Of a DNA stretch of 64,000 nucleotides, positions 52,066-64,000 are shown one piece after another; position 1 is the first letter of the stretch, and every line of letters starts with the position of its first letter. Both the position numbers and the translations under genes were made by a program. The stretch is from [Phialemoniopsis] sp. UDSM-2020 (taxonomy: Eukaryota; Ascomycota; Sordariomycetes; Thyridiales; Thyridiaceae), in NCBI GenBank assembly GCA_018873225.1, contig JAEILZ010000007.1:1302001-1366000 (forward strand). Direction: 5' to 3'. The notes under the pieces are model-generated. The model saw nothing but the letters and a program-made list of their open reading frames with translations. It did not search any database and was not told the origin of the DNA.

Positions 52066-55000
52066 GAGCTCGACCTCGTCTGATGCGACGGCGTGTTTGT
52101 GAGGTGTCAGGGAACGGGCATTGCGGCTGCCTCTGAGTAGACTATGAGGGTTACGACAGCTGTGTGAAGGGAGCAGAGTTGGAATTTGAGGGATTTTGCT
52201 GTATTGGAGCGACACTGAACTGCTAGGTTCCGGCGTCAAGGATATCGTGGGTTTCAAAATCTTGTTTACATGCTCCATGGTTATACCCACGTCCATTGAC
52301 ATTGGTCATTGGACTGCATTAATTATTCGAGTGTTATTCTTCTAATGCTAAATTCTTCATCTCATATTGCACGGCACCAGCAACTGCCCGGTGAGACGGG
52401 AAACACGAGATGGCAAGGAGGTATTCATTTTGTTATCAAATCAAAAAGGTCTCAAAAGAGTTGCGGCGCGTTCAGAGTTCTGACAGAATGTTGCCGCGCA
52501 GTTGACAGCTGGCAGACGTCGCACAGCATGGATACATGTCGCAGAGTGGACACACGTCAGATCTCAGAGGGTTTGCTACTGCGCCGCAGACTCTTTTCAG
52601 GGTTCGATCCGTCGATCGTGTCACTCGAGATAAGGTGCTTTTCGGCCTCCCGCGCACTCACGGTGGACGCTCTTTGTCAGCACGCATTGATCAGCCCTGC
52701 AGTCCTGAAACTGTGTTTCCCAACCCTGAGAACGGACAAGGGGTGCGGTGGTGAATCATTGCCATTTGCTGCGAGGCTTGCAGCCCGCCCGGCGTTGACG
52801 GAGCCCACACACGATGCAACATTCAGACCACTTTATCTGCATGACGTCAGTGCCTCCATTCCTCACCCAAGGCCGACGAAAGCCACCACTTCCTCCCAAA
52901 TTGAAGTGCATGGGCCAACAAGCACAACACCACGGTGGGGCATCAACAACGCCAAATTTTATTACAACTACTTTTGGCGTCTCAAGCCAACTAACCGGCC
53001 CGTCGCTAAAATACTTATTTGTTAGGTGAAAGTGAGCGGACCCATAAACCGTCTCGAAAATGGAGACATGTCAAACATTATCCAGTCGCATGGCTTACCC
53101 GGAGGTTTGCTCCGGAGCCACTCAACAAGCGCGTGTCTACACAATCTTGACCAGGCCTGGTGAATTGTTCGTCACATTTGCCTCTTCCCAGGTTCTTCCC
53201 GTCCAAGGGACCAGCCTTATCATCATCAACACTCCACGTGCGGCATAGGATCTTGACAACAAGCACACAAAACCACAAGCGTCGATCCAGGGTGCCCACA
53301 AGGGTCCAAATCCATCGATAGACGAAGCAGGAAGGGGGGACCCTTTTTCTTGAGGAACTGGACATGGTGAGGGGCGTGTGTGTATGTACAGGGCATGTCT
53401 GGTTCAAGAGTCAGGGTCTTGTCATTCCATCCTGACGTGGCCCCCTGCTATTACACCGACATGTGAAGTTTTCTCTTCCTTGGTTGTTTTTTGCCAGTGC
53501 CGTCCCGTCGCGCCGGAACCGCCACTGAGCAAGAAAACGCTTGAAATGTTTGGGTCCCGCCGCGGGCGGAATAAGACAGGGCAAGACCTGATGATCTTTG
53601 CCAGCTGCCGGGCGCCAGAACGGCGCAACCTACTGTTGCGGTCAGCGATCAACGCGATCGGCATATCTGGCGAACCGTGGTCTGAAGCACGGCGGTTCGG
53701 TGCTGTCGGCGCATTCCTGCCCCCCGAGCTCATCACTGGCAAGATTGGAGAGAGCCCACTTGCTTGCGTGGAGTGGCCGCGCGGTGATTTCCCCGAACAC
53801 ACAAAGTCGGCGTCTGATGTCGACTTCGTATGGCTTGGTAGCTTTGTAACAACGGACGCTTGCGTGACATGTTGTCTCACTTACAAGATAGAGGAATGAC
53901 CTCTATCACCATAGTCACTACGGTGTTCATTGGCCATGGGACAGGGGGATTAGTCTTTGGCAGCCACTGTAGCCTGTTCATCACCCGCCCATCCACCAGC
54001 AGAGATGGAAAGGATAAGCGGATTTGCTCCGTCAAGCCCACCCTCTTTTCGCTTCTTCTCTAATGGCTTGATTACAGTGCCCGCTTTGGGCAGCGATAAG
54101 GGAGACAGAATAAGCGGCCAAGCTGCATGCGATCATAGCTCATCGAGGGATGTCTGGTTTGTGGGGTCGTCCGTGGCTTTGAGTCGACCCCTCGACGAAC
54201 TCAACATCTCTGGGAAGGCTTGAAAGGATCAATAGGATGCATGTGCGGTGAGGTCAATGAGCTGTGGCTTGAACGTCTAGGATGTCATGGCACTGAACGA
54301 AGATCCAATGACGGGACAATGACAACAGGGGAGGGATTGGCTGGCAGCAGGAAGTGCAACCCTGCGACCCAAGGGTCCTCTACTTCAGGGTCCCATCTGG
54401 TCACTACCAGTCCGGGCTGCATGCACAGATAGTGGTGTGTGTTCTTGGTAATCGTTGCATGTGCCTTTTGCTCCCGTTTTGATCCCCCATCTCGTGCCGT
54501 ATTATCCAGGTGAATCAGTAGGCTCACCCACACAATGCACACCCCATAAACTCTGTTGGGGAAACGGCCTGTCTACAGTCACATCGAGTGCATCTCCTGC
54601 GCGTGAGAGGGCGCCCCGACACCCGTATTTGCCGGTGCAGTGCGGTGCGTCTCGGAAGCCGGCAGTGATGGATTGTTGAGGACTCTGCATGGATGGCAAT
54701 GAGGCGCCGCATCACACGGCCTGCCAACCTCTTGGTGTCTCAAGTGATACGAGCATCAAGTCATTTTGGCCACCACGGGTGTGCTTTACCGCACACCATG
54801 CGCGAACAGAATACTGACCGTAAATAGAAAGTAAAGACAGGAAGGAAGGTCCCTGAAGATTACAAACGGTCGATCGCTCATCTCTCACTGGCCTGGTGCG
54901 TACAGAGATCTGCCGTTCCGCTGTGCGAGATTGCCAAGTAGGAAAAGGGTCGCCATGGTGTTGCGCTGCCAGATATGCCGGGCCGCTTTCTCACCGTCGA

Positions 55001-57453
55001 TCCTCCTTGGAAGAAACAAATACACCAACAGACCAGAAAAACTTGGTGTTGGGAATATCTCCATTGATTGACCGTGGTTCGTGGTTTGCAGCCTAACAGA
55101 TTAGCTGGGGCCAATTTTTCATCACATTTCGCAAAAGTCCCTTGGTTCTGTAGCAGCCGCAAATGGTCGACTGCATGGCGCCGGGGGGTTGCAGATCGCC
55201 TAAAAAACGCCACACACATGGCGGACTGGTCAACCCACAAAGCACAACCTCCCGGGCTTGTGAGAGAGCGACGCGGCGCCGTAGACGGGCAAGACGGGCT
55301 CTGCTTGATGGAGGGTCGCCCTTGGTGTTGGCTGGCCTAATCGCCTTGGAGATGGGGGCAGATCGCACGCTACCATCGCCCAACATGCTGCCCTCCCACT
55401 CGAATGCTTCTCCAGAACGGGAGAAGAACAGGACGGGAGCGTGCCGTGTGGCATTTCGGGCCCCAGAGAACTGGCTCTAAACTCTGTTGGCTGCATTCAC
55501 TACAAAAAGCCTTTGCCAATCGAACAAGTCGGACGGGCTTCCAGACGTGCTTCTCTGGCCTGTTCGGCCATGTGGCCAGAGAACTAATTCTATCATGATC
55601 AAAAAAGTAGTTCGCCATCCAAGCAAGAATGGAGCATGGCGGGCGGGCATTCCAAGCTATGTGATACAGACTGTTCGAGTGTGATATCTCGCCTATGCCT
55701 GCTGTCGAGCAGTAGGTACTGCGTCGTAATGGTGCAGCGGGAATAAGGCCATTGCGGAGGTTAAGATCCTCAATGGATCCCTGCAGGTTGGCGGGACCCC
55801 TACCTGGCAACCCAAGACCCTCCTCCTCATCTCCATCCACTGACAGCCAGGTGAGGTGCATGATGGCTGCAGCAGTAGCTTCAAGCCCAGCCTGGTAGTG
55901 GCTGGGGCCGCACTGACGAAGGGCGGCGACCAACAGAGTGAGGCAATTGAGAGAGCAGAACATCGCTCTAAATATTCTGCTCACCTATCCCTTATTTTGC
56001 ATTTTCTGGGGAGGGGATAGGCACTAAATAACAGATAGGGATAACCTCACTCCAGGCCTGCTTGTAGTCATGTAACGTAGAATATCAAAATCACATCTCC
56101 ACAAAACGGTAGCGACTCGGCGTTTCAAAGAGCCCTTGCTGCGGTCTGCTGCAATCCAGAAACCGCCCGTCTTGTGAGGGAGAGCACGAGCAGATCATCC
56201 ATCAGGCAGGCTTAGCACCTAGGACGATCACCACCTTAGACGCACACCCCCCATCTGGCTACCCATGTCTCTCATTCTCTGGTCTTTGGTCTCTCTTCTC
56301 TTCACCTTGTGCCTTTTCTTCGCCCAAGCTGCTGCTAACATCGAACCCGCTTTACCCAACCTGGGATGATAATAATACAAAACACCCCTCCCACGCACAT
56401 ATACGCACTCTTATCAGCCACCACCAAACAGTCGCGACCTTTCTTTTCCTCCTCCTACCGCTAACATCGACAAAATATTTTGGGAAAGGAACACTCGACC
56501 GACAAGGCAACCTGTTGACCCTCGAGTGTGCAGGATTCTCATCGATATCGAGCTCTCAGCACTTAAATGCGAACGATAGCGCTCCACCACCGATCAGGAG
56601 AAGGGCGGAGAGGGGCAGGAGCAGCACTGGCAACAGTGCTTATCAACCACCCCTCTTGAATTCGCAATTGCGACAACATACCACAATCAAACACCTTTCG
56701 AAGAAACGTCTGAGGGCTGCCCGGTCGAAGTCCTCGAATTTCTGGAGGCCTTGGGGTCTTGCCGAAAATACAAAGAAGGAGGGGCTTGCGTGGTCGTTTG
56801 GCAGTTGCAGCACTGTAACTGCCTTATTCGACAGTAACCACAGAGGTAAGCTTGTCTTTGCAGCCTGTTTTCCTCGCTGCCTTTTTATCTCCCCAAAACA
56901 TGAAGATTGCACACGAGGACAAATACTAGACTCTCCCTCTATCCATCGGGCTTTTGGAAGCCTCTTTGTCCACTTCACGGACTGGCTGGCGTGGGCATGC
57001 TATGTGCACCTTCGGCATACCCCCCAGAAGAGCCGCTTGATCCGTCCCGCCTGTACCGGCTGCCACACCACGGGTTGAGACAGAGCAGCTTATTCTTCGC
57101 TGCATAACCGTCTCACAGGGCCAGGCGGCGCTGCGGTTGCACGTTGCACGCTTGCATCAGCATTCCAGTTACACCTCAATTGTTTCACCCAACGCCTTGG
57201 GCGTGGTTGCGACATTTCCGCTTTCTTTTGCAGTCTTCCAGGTTGTCTTGGATCCACCGCCGCTTTGCCCGACCGAGTGGCCGTGATTCCGTGCCGCTGT
57301 GTCGGGGAATACGAAAGACGGGCATTCCAGGGCTAACATTATCCCAACAGACAGAGGAGGCGTTATCTACCAGCATCACGATCCTGTCATCTCTCGGACT
57401 CAATCATAAAACTGCACAGACAGCAAGAAGTCCGAAAACACCGATACTCCGCG
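52066..57453. other. Large gene-poor region (5.4 kb)
   Basis: No gene that I can support. The longest frames (52309-53025 +, 53378-53899 + with 53422-53880 -, 55370-55984 -) lack domains, mostly lack a proper ATG, or are matched by open frames on the other strand. From about 56250 the plus strand is CT-rich and likely forms the promoter and a long 5' UTR of the gene at 57454. A frame at 56515-57078 in it lacks an ATG start. I see no TIR, LTR or tandem array. Confidence 0.4.
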
Positions 57454-59444
57454 ATGGCTAGCTTTGGCCGCTCCTTCAAACCGCCATCTTATCTCCGCCC
57501 GAGGCGACCGAACCTGGCATCGAGAAAGTCCAACGCCTCGTCGGAGGCTTCGTCGCCATCCTCACCGGCGGCGGCACTATCGGAGTCGGAGGAGGAACAG
57601 TTTGTGCTCTCCGGCGCCAATACGCCCATCACCGAGAATGCGCCACCGAGCGGATCGGGCCTGTTCGGCGCCACTTCAGCCGGCGGTCGCGGCACCGTAG
57701 CGGGTGAGTTTGATCTCGATCTTGTCTTGCCTCAGCCGTCAACTTTCTTTTCTGCTGTCAATCTCCTTCCTTTGTCTTTCGGTAACTGTGGACTTTCCGT
57801 TGGCGATCTCTGACTGTCTGGCTCATTGTTCCTACTTTCTCCCTTTCCGTTCATATTTTTCGCATTTTGCGGCTGGGCTGGCATCCTGTGCTGTGGACAT
57901 GGACATGGGGGACTGCTTAGTAGCGTCGCCCTGCCAGACCCTTCGAGCGCCTGTCAAAACCCTTCAGCTGTGCGTTCCCCGCGAAACACTCTCCCAATGA
58001 AGAGGCAGGGGGCGGAATGCGCAGCAGAAAAGGGATCACGGCGCCGCAAGACTACCTCCTGCAGGGTCTAGCGCCGCGACGTCCTGCCCCCCTGGACTCC
58101 TGCGCTATCGATGCCGTTTTCCGGCGGTTCTGGCGCTAGCAACGCTTGCAACGCTCTCGGACCCGCTGTCAAAATCATGCACGCTTTGCGTCATTACAAC
58201 ACGACGACCCTGCTGCCCGCACTAAGGACCCCGTTTTCCCTTCTCGTCGCTGTCGCCTCCTCGTACTCGCTCGTCTCTCGTCTGGTTGTCTTGGAAATTT
58301 AATAATAGTACTAACTCGCCCTCCCTTTCCCTTTATTAGCAAAAGATCGCTCCCAACCCACCGGGAAGGTCTCTAGATCACTCGACTCTCCCAGACTCTC
58401 AGCCAGGCCAATTGCTATCGAGCTGCCCTCCCTTCGCAAAATCAACACTGCCCCGGTTTATACTCCACCAGAGCCTCTGAGCGCGCGAGGCGAACGTCCT
58501 GGGTGAGTTGGGCTCCCTTTATCGGCCTTGTGGGTCTGACGGACCTGCCGGACACGAAGGTCTTCATTAGAAATTCCGCTGAGCGAGATTGCTGACTCTT
58601 TTCTTTTTTGTGTTCGCACAGAGGCTATTTTCCACTTCATGAGGACGTATCCAGAGTTCACCACCCGCATCCTTTCCAGCTGGACATTAAGAAGGCCAGA
58701 AACAACTCGATCAATCTCGCTGTCGAGGCATCCAGTCCTGAGAAGAAACTAGGCATCCCGCCTGTTTCTATCACCATGGCCGACAACACACAGTATCTCG
58801 ACGCGCCTGATTCGTCAAGGTCGAGCAGCACACACACACCCGTCACATCATACCTACCCAGCGGACTCCACGAGACGCCTCTGCCCATGGGCAAATACTA
58901 CCCATCAAACTATGAGAGCCGGCAAAACTCAAGTAGCACTCAGAACCTCCGCCCACCCACAAGCGCCCCGGCCCCGGCACCGGGCATCATCAAGTCGGAC
59001 TCACAGGTGCCCAGGCTTCGAGGGGATTCGAAGCACTCACGCACGGATTCGGAGGCAAAGCGCCGTCTGCAACAGTACCAGCGCGATATGATCGCCCAGG
59101 CTACCCTGGCTGCTAGGCAAGTCCTCGGCGGCACGGTGAAGCAGAGCGGCTCCAAGGCCGGAGGCTCGTCCGGTGTTTCGCTACACAACATCCACCTTGG
59201 CGCATCGCTGATGCACAAGCCGTTATCTCCCAAGCTGATGCCACTTGGCAGTCCAGGCCCTGTCACGCCCATGGACCTGGAGGGTGAGGGAGATTCCTAC
59301 CTGTCGCGAGGTCGTCCCATGTCTGGTCCTGACGCCGAGCGCGAGACGGAGGAGGTTGCGCGGGCGATGAGGATGGAGGATGAACGGCGACGAAGAGAGG
59401 GTGCGACGTCGCCGGCCATCGAGCTTGGACCTGTCACTTTCTAG
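57454..59444 (+). CDS. Conserved-looking Ser/Pro-rich protein of unknown function
   Basis: Exons 57454-57703, 58340-58502 and 58622-59444 give 411 aa; introns are 636 and 119 nt. All junctions keep frame: GRGTVA-AKDRSQPTGKVS and ARGERPGGYFPLHED. The N-terminus (MASFGRSFKPPSYLRPRRPN) is basic and ends in a Ser-rich stretch with ESEEEQF. The middle includes FQLDIKKARNNSINL. The rest is low-complexity (Pro, Ser, Thr) with several SP/TP sites, plus a likely helix about 285-310 (EAKRRLQQYQRDMIAQATLA) and a charged C-terminal helix (ERETEEVARAMRMEDERRRR). I do not recognise a domain. SP/TP density suggests phosphoregulation. The long first intron and long leader suggest a regulated, possibly developmental gene. 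Confidence 0.7.
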
Positions 59445-60928
59445 GCGAATCACGACATGAAGCTCTGTCCGCGAGATCCTGCCAAGAAGTCGGACCGTAC
59501 CTCTCGCCGTGTTTTGGAACCGGCACCATGAGGGAAGATCCTCTGGCTAGTGGCAGATGCTCGGCGGATTGTACGACTTACGAAAAGCAAACATTGCATT
59601 GAGCGGCCCGGATTGTATTTGGTATCAGCATTTCCACTCGCATCACCCCCACCCACCTCTCTCTCTCGGCTATCGCTGGCCTCTGAACGACACTGCTGGC
59701 CTTGAAGGAGCCGACTACTCCTTATAATGAGGATCATTTGATTCCTCTGACGATTAGTCGGCCCTCGTCAATATCCCATTGTGGCCATACTCGGAATTGG
59801 CATGAGAATGCCTTCCACATTGATCAGATTTCCACGAAAAAGATACCCCCCGATAGCCGAGCCTTTCGCTTTATTTCTTATTCTCCTTTTGTTTCAACAC
59901 TAGCGAGCATTCACATCAAAGTTAGATAGATTGGCACCCGACAGTAAAGGGGCCTAAGGAAAGGCAAATTAGCTATTTCGCTGTTTCTGCTATCTTCCAT
60001 TGTCCACAATAGTGCATTTTATGATGGCTGCTCCAGCATGTACGCTGCAGAACAAGCAGACGTGCCAGCTAATTCGAGCATTGAGGACAAGGCTGTGATG
60101 AGCATCCAATGTCAGATGCGTTTGTGATGGGTTAGCTAGAAAATGATGAACTCATGACGGCCTTGTGCCCAGCGGAATATTTCCTCCGGTGTGCATCTGA
60201 TTCTTGGTGATGCGATCAATTGAAAAATGTAATGATTCAATAACACTTAGGCTCTTAATTATCGACTTGTTTAGTGGAAGTAACTAATTTGGTCAGTTCT
60301 CTTAGTTGATATGGTGTAGTATGCCTCAATGTTAAGATCATGACAATAAAGTCATGACGCTCACTATTAGCATCACCAACCCAACAATATTGAGACAGAA
60401 CACCTAAAGCAATGCCAACACCTGGTGAGGATCACACACCAGACTAAGTAGCTTTGGACTTTTACATCTACCCCTCATGATCATCACGAGACCCAAGCCT
60501 GTCAAGTTTCAGATCTCTGCTTGCTGCTCTTGCCTCGGATTACCCAATGTGGACTTTCCATGAACCTTCCCCGCAAAGTTGCAAGTCGTCATGGTGGTCC
60601 CCTGAAATCTGCCAAAAACGTGCCCTGAAACTCTGTTTGGCAGGGCTGGGGCGCATTTTGTTAGTGCAAAGGTCAGGTGACGCCGTGTCAATCGGTGCCT
60701 GCCTGGTCTGAAAGTGCGACGCGTGCCCCACCTACCACTTTTTGTCAACGACCAGACAAGACGCGTCCCGCGATCGCTTCAAAGAAAGTCTCGGTCTTCA
60801 CAAGTTCCTTGTGCTCAGCGCCATCACGAAAAGGCGATGCAAACAGTCATCCTCAAAGCTGTCTTGACCAGCAGATAATGTCAACCACCACAACCCACCA
60901 ACAACTGTGACGCGCGACAGAAGCAAAC
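59445..60928. other. Intergenic (1.5 kb), AT-rich core
   Basis: It holds the 3' UTR of the previous gene and the promoter of the DUF2439 gene. The segment at about 60200-60420 is markedly AT-rich. A small inverted repeat (GTCATGAC-like) lies near 60336-60358. No gene is supported. Confidence 0.45.
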
Positions 60929-63900
60929 ATGGCGTTGCGGTCGTCAACAGCCCAGCAGGCGGTCTCGCCCCCGCAGCGAACCACGGCCTCGGTCCTCGAA
61001 TTCTGCTGCCTCTTCACCCACGACCTCAAGCGCAAGCAGAAGCGCTGGCAGGACGGCACGCTGCGCTACCACGCCTTCAACGGGAAGGCCGTCGTCCACG
61101 ACGAGCGGGGCAACCTCGTCGGTGACGTGCACGCCGGCGAGGAACCGGCCGAGGGCGACGAGATGCGGCTCGAGCGCGGGGGCGGGTGCATTGTCCAGGT
61201 ATCTTCGGGCGTCGTGGCGCGCAGGGAGCAGGACCTCAGCGGTGTGGTGGATAAGCGCGTTGCGGAGAGGGAGGAGAGGGCGAGGCTCAAGGCTGCTGCT
61301 GCGAGGGAGAGGGCTGGTGTTAGGATGGGAGGGGTGCGGTCGACTCCCACCATGGGGATGGGTATGGGGCCTGGGATGATGCATACGCCTGCCAGGACGC
61401 CGGCGGTGGAGGGTGACTTTCGGCACAGGCCGCTGCAGACCGTTATCGGTACGCAGACGGGTCACCACGGCAGAGCTCTCGTTCCGAGCGAGTCACCGTA
61501 CGAGCAGCGTCTTCTACAGCAGCAGCAACAGCAGATCAGCATGAACCATACGGCGAATGAGGCACCGACGCCCGTGCAAGCGCCGGCGGCCAAGCGCAGG
61601 AGGTACGAGGACGACTCGCCGCCGAGCAAGGCGGGTTACGCGCAGAACCTGTTTGGCACAAAGCTTTACCTGGGCTCGCAGCCCGCGAGTTCACTACAGA
61701 GCCTGCGGGCGGCGGCATCGCAGCGTGTGGTGGAGCGAGCTAGGGCTGAGGTGCAGGAGGAGGAGGTCCGGACAACGACTAGGCCGACCGCGCGAGAGTT
61801 TGGACGGCCTGCGCTTGGCGCGAGTAGGTCGCAGGAGATTGTTCTCAGTGACGACGAGGACGATGTTGCGCCCGCCCCGGAGGTATCTCGGAAGGAACCC
61901 CCCATCCCTGCAGTTCGAGCTGCTGTACGGCCTATAGTCAATACCCCACGACGCAGTGCGGTTGGTCAATTGGTCAGGCAGAGCATTGATAAGGCGATAC
62001 AACAGCAATCACCCCGGTCAATGGTTCCGTCGAAGCAGCTAGCAACCGAGGAGCGTCAACTTCATGCGGTGGCGAAGGAGCAGCAGCGACGGCTACCTGA
62101 CCCGGTGCCGTCGGACAGTGAGATCATCGATATTGACGCTGATGATGAGCCGGCTCCCGTGCAGGTTCCGGCGCCACGAAGAAAAGATACCAAGCAGAGG
62201 AAGAAGAATCAATTGCTTTCTCTGGCTACGGAACGAGGATCTCTACCACTTGTAGATGCCCAGCAGACAGCGCGCGTATCAAAGGATGCAACCGTATCCC
62301 GTAATCGGTCAGAGTTTACGGAGAAGCGGCCATCGAGGGACCCGACACCTGTCAATGACGAGCCTAGGACTGAGCTGCGGATCAAGTCACGGAAAAAGAG
62401 AGGTCTACTCATGGTCACCGAGAAAGTCGCCCCGCCCAAGCCGGTGCCAAAGAAGCAAGACATTCGGCCCGCGGAACGCGGATCGTCCGCGACCGTCGAC
62501 GTGGAGAAATCTGACCCGTTTGCATCATCACCCGAGCCGCCAGCTCGAGTTCGCAGCGCTCATGCAAGGGTTCGTGGAGGTAGTGTCGAGACGACAGCCA
62601 CGCCGCTACCAGATGCCATAGAAGAAATCGCAGGTCAGGACGAGCAGGGACTGGATCTCTTCGATGATGCTGACTTTCCCTTATCTGACATCGAAGAGCC
62701 ACTCACGTCAAGGGTGTTGAAAGACTGCACGAACACTATTCAGGCTCGGAGCAAGGACAGGCAAGAGACACCAAAGTCACCGCGAGGACTACAAAAACAG
62801 CTGCCACCAAGAGCAAAACAAGCCGCTACAGCACCTGTCATTGTAGACGTGGTGTCGGAGGAAGACAAGGAGGAGGTTGCAGACGCGCCTCGAGATGTAC
62901 CTCCTCCCATATCACAGGGCGATTCTGATAACATCCCGATCGTCCGGAAGAGGACCAAGTTGAATAGCGGCAAGCGGACCAGAGACGATACACCAGACGT
63001 ACCAGAAAGTTTTGACGAGGAAGAAGACCCGGTCCCGGCGAAAAAGCCCAGGTCAAATGCTCGCAAGCGAAGTAGAAAGGCCACACCAATCTTGCCGTCG
63101 GAGCCTTCCGACGACGAAGAGGAGCCGGAACCGGTTCCGGCCAAGAAGATCACGAAACTTGTTCTGAACGACAGCCGCGATACAAGTGCGACTGCACCCT
63201 CACCCGACGCTTCGTCCGATGAGGAGATTCTCCCGCGCCAGCGTTCCAAGAGGGCTGCCCAAAGACGACGCAGAGAAGAGTCAGTCATCGTGTCCTCGGA
63301 CGAACCTTCGGACCACGTGCCGGCCCCTAAGGCGAGACCGAAGCGCCGTCGGCAGAGCAAGGCCCGGGACGAAGTCGAGGAGCTTGAGGCCTTGCGAGAC
63401 GACGAGGACGGTGAATCGGAGGACATGCCACCGCCTCCAAAGAAACGCACGAGACAGCGATCGGAGGGCAAGGACAAACAGGACGACGACAACAGTATCT
63501 CGACTAACACAGAGCCCAAGGCGCCTGCACCGAGGCTGGCCCGGCTGAGCAGGAAGAGCGTCAAGAGTCGGGAGCTCATCGGCTTCATGTTTGATGAGCC
63601 TAAGGGGCCGTTGAACCCGCTGATCGGCATGGCGAGGGCGCAACTTCGGGAGACGAGCGATGCGTCGGTGGAGCAGGACAAGGCGGAGGGGAACCTGACC
63701 GTGAAAGAGAGCGTGGACAAGATCATTCTTGATGCTCCTCCCAAGGCTGTTGTTACGCGCGAGCCCTCTCCAGAAGCAAAGCCTGTCGAGACCGTCGCCA
63801 ACATCACAGCCAAGCCAGTAGCGGAGGAGCCAAACCCCTCTCCAGAAGTAAAGATCGTCGAAACGGCTGCCGCCTTAGTCACTGCAGTCAAGAAGGCGCC

Positions 63901-64000
63901 GACTGTCGTAGCGAAACATAACACGCCAGTCTCGGTGCCTGTTGAATCAGACAGGCCATCGACAGCTGTCGCTAAGGTCATAACTCCTCCAATCGAGGTC
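60929..64000 (+). CDS. DUF2439 (Mte1/ZGRF1-like) genome-stability protein, 3' partial
   Basis: A frame open from the ATG at 60929 to the window end gives 1024 codons with no stop, so the C-terminus lies outside. Residues ~22-75 form the DUF2439 domain (VLEFCCLFTHDLKRKQKRW, then FNGKAVVHDERGNLVGD), the module of yeast Mte1 and vertebrate ZGRF1 that works with Mph1/FANCM-type helicases at D-loops and telomeres. A second conserved element is KSRKKRGLLMVTEK (about 486-500). The rest is disordered with many basic nuclear-localisation-like runs (AKRRRYE, KRTRQR). At least four hydrophobic-acidic motifs resemble SUMO-interaction motifs: EIVLSDDEDD (303), EIIDIDADDE (398), VIVDVVSEED (637) and VIVSSDEPSD (786). 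The start is set by the domain lying close to the first ATG. Confidence 0.85.
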   Translation, partial: MALRSSTAQQAVSPPQRTTASVLEFCCLFTHDLKRKQKRWQDGTLRYHAFNGKAVVHDERGNLVGDVHAGEEPAEGDEMRLERGGGCIVQVSSGVVARREQDLSGVVDKRVAEREERARLKAAAARERAGVRMGGVRSTPTMGMGMGPGMMHTPARTPAVEGDFRHRPLQTVIGTQTGHHGRALVPSESPYEQRLLQQQQQQISMNHTANEAPTPVQAPAAKRRRYEDDSPPSKAGYAQNLFGTKLYLGSQPASSLQSLRAAASQRVVERARAEVQEEEVRTTTRPTAREFGRPALGASRSQEIVLSDDEDDVAPAPEVSRKEPPIPAVRAAVRPIVNTPRRSAVGQLVRQSIDKAIQQQSPRSMVPSKQLATEERQLHAVAKEQQRRLPDPVPSDSEIIDIDADDEPAPVQVPAPRRKDTKQRKKNQLLSLATERGSLPLVDAQQTARVSKDATVSRNRSEFTEKRPSRDPTPVNDEPRTELRIKSRKKRGLLMVTEKVAPPKPVPKKQDIRPAERGSSATVDVEKSDPFASSPEPPARVRSAHARVRGGSVETTATPLPDAIEEIAGQDEQGLDLFDDADFPLSDIEEPLTSRVLKDCTNTIQARSKDRQETPKSPRGLQKQLPPRAKQAATAPVIVDVVSEEDKEEVADAPRDVPPPISQGDSDNIPIVRKRTKLNSGKRTRDDTPDVPESFDEEEDPVPAKKPRSNARKRSRKATPILPSEPSDDEEEPEPVPAKKITKLVLNDSRDTSATAPSPDASSDEEILPRQRSKRAAQRRRREESVIVSSDEPSDHVPAPKARPKRRRQSKARDEVEELEALRDDEDGESEDMPPPPKKRTRQRSEGKDKQDDDNSISTNTEPKAPAPRLARLSRKSVKSRELIGFMFDEPKGPLNPLIGMARAQLRETSDASVEQDKAEGNLTVKESVDKIILDAPPKAVVTREPSPEAKPVETVANITAKPVAEEPNPSPEVKIVETAAALVTAVKKAPTVVAKHNTPVSVPVESDRPSTAVAKVITPPIEV

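Noticed and set aside
52600..52620. GGTTCGATCC resembling a tRNA B box
   Set aside because: No matching A box, acceptor stem or cloverleaf could be laid out around it.
52309..53025. 238-codon plus-strand frame
   Set aside because: Starts at TTG, has no convincing ATG, no domain and ordinary intergenic composition.
53378..53899. 173-codon plus-strand frame with a 152-codon antisense frame
   Set aside because: Both strands are open over the same stretch and neither shows a domain or plausible gene structure.
55370..55984. 204-codon minus-strand frame
   Set aside because: Begins at GTG, no domain; flanked by gene-poor sequence. Could be an orphan but I cannot support it.
62740..63981. 413-codon minus-strand open frame opposite the DUF2439 gene
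   Set aside because: Exact antisense of a GC3-biased, Ser/Asp/Glu/Lys-rich coding region. Composition (Ser, Gly, Thr runs) is what the complement of such codons gives, with no domain.

Overview
This window is nuclear DNA of a filamentous ascomycete (Pezizomycotina), most likely a Sordariomycete. The signs are short 49-83 nt spliceosomal introns with GT(A/G)AGT donors and CT(A/G)A(C/T)-like branch points, Zn2Cys6 regulators, fungal major facilitator superfamily (MFS) drug and anion transporters, a NACHT-type STAND protein, an SSK1 response regulator, and the mitoribosomal protein mS45. There is no operon structure. I read the genes strand by strand and rebuilt exons by hand from splice sites. 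No rRNA, tRNA or CRISPR was recognised.

0-25 kb, accessory-looking. After the 3' tail of an upstream gene comes a large NACHT/STAND protein (753-4100). Four same-strand genes follow: a 2-oxoglutarate/Fe(II) oxygenase, a 14-TM MFS exporter, a Zn2Cys6 regulator and a peroxisomal (SKL-ending) D-amino-acid-oxidase-like enzyme. They look like a compact metabolic cluster; the exporter and regulator promoters share CGGACTCC motifs. An F-box gene follows. A second set has a second Zn2Cys6 regulator and a divergent pair (isochorismatase-like protein lacking the catalytic Cys / MFS transporter) whose shared promoter carries three CGG/CCG inverted repeats. Next come a secreted DUF1593 nucleoside-hydrolase-like protein, a degenerate P-loop STAND-like protein preceded by an 18-bp minisatellite, and a secreted DUF8021-like protein.

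25-42 kb, core-looking with wide spacers: amino acid permease, SSK1 (HOG pathway response regulator), mS45, a dual-specificity/tyrosine phosphatase, and a small Cys/His-rich protein.

42-57 kb, gene-poor. It holds an anion/cation-symporter-type MFS transporter divergent from an intronless DUF3604 (PHP-like) metallohydrolase, a MARVEL-like four-TM protein, and over 5 kb with no gene I can support. Repeat remnants sit here and in 14-17 kb: a ~163-bp terminal-inverted-repeat element (MITE-like; two full copies and one partial) and a second degraded repeat pair.

57-64 kb, core-looking: a Ser/Pro-rich protein of unknown function with a 636-nt first intron, and the N-terminal 1024 codons of a DUF2439 (Mte1/ZGRF1-like) genome-stability protein. 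The latter carries at least four SUMO-interaction-like motifs and runs off the window.
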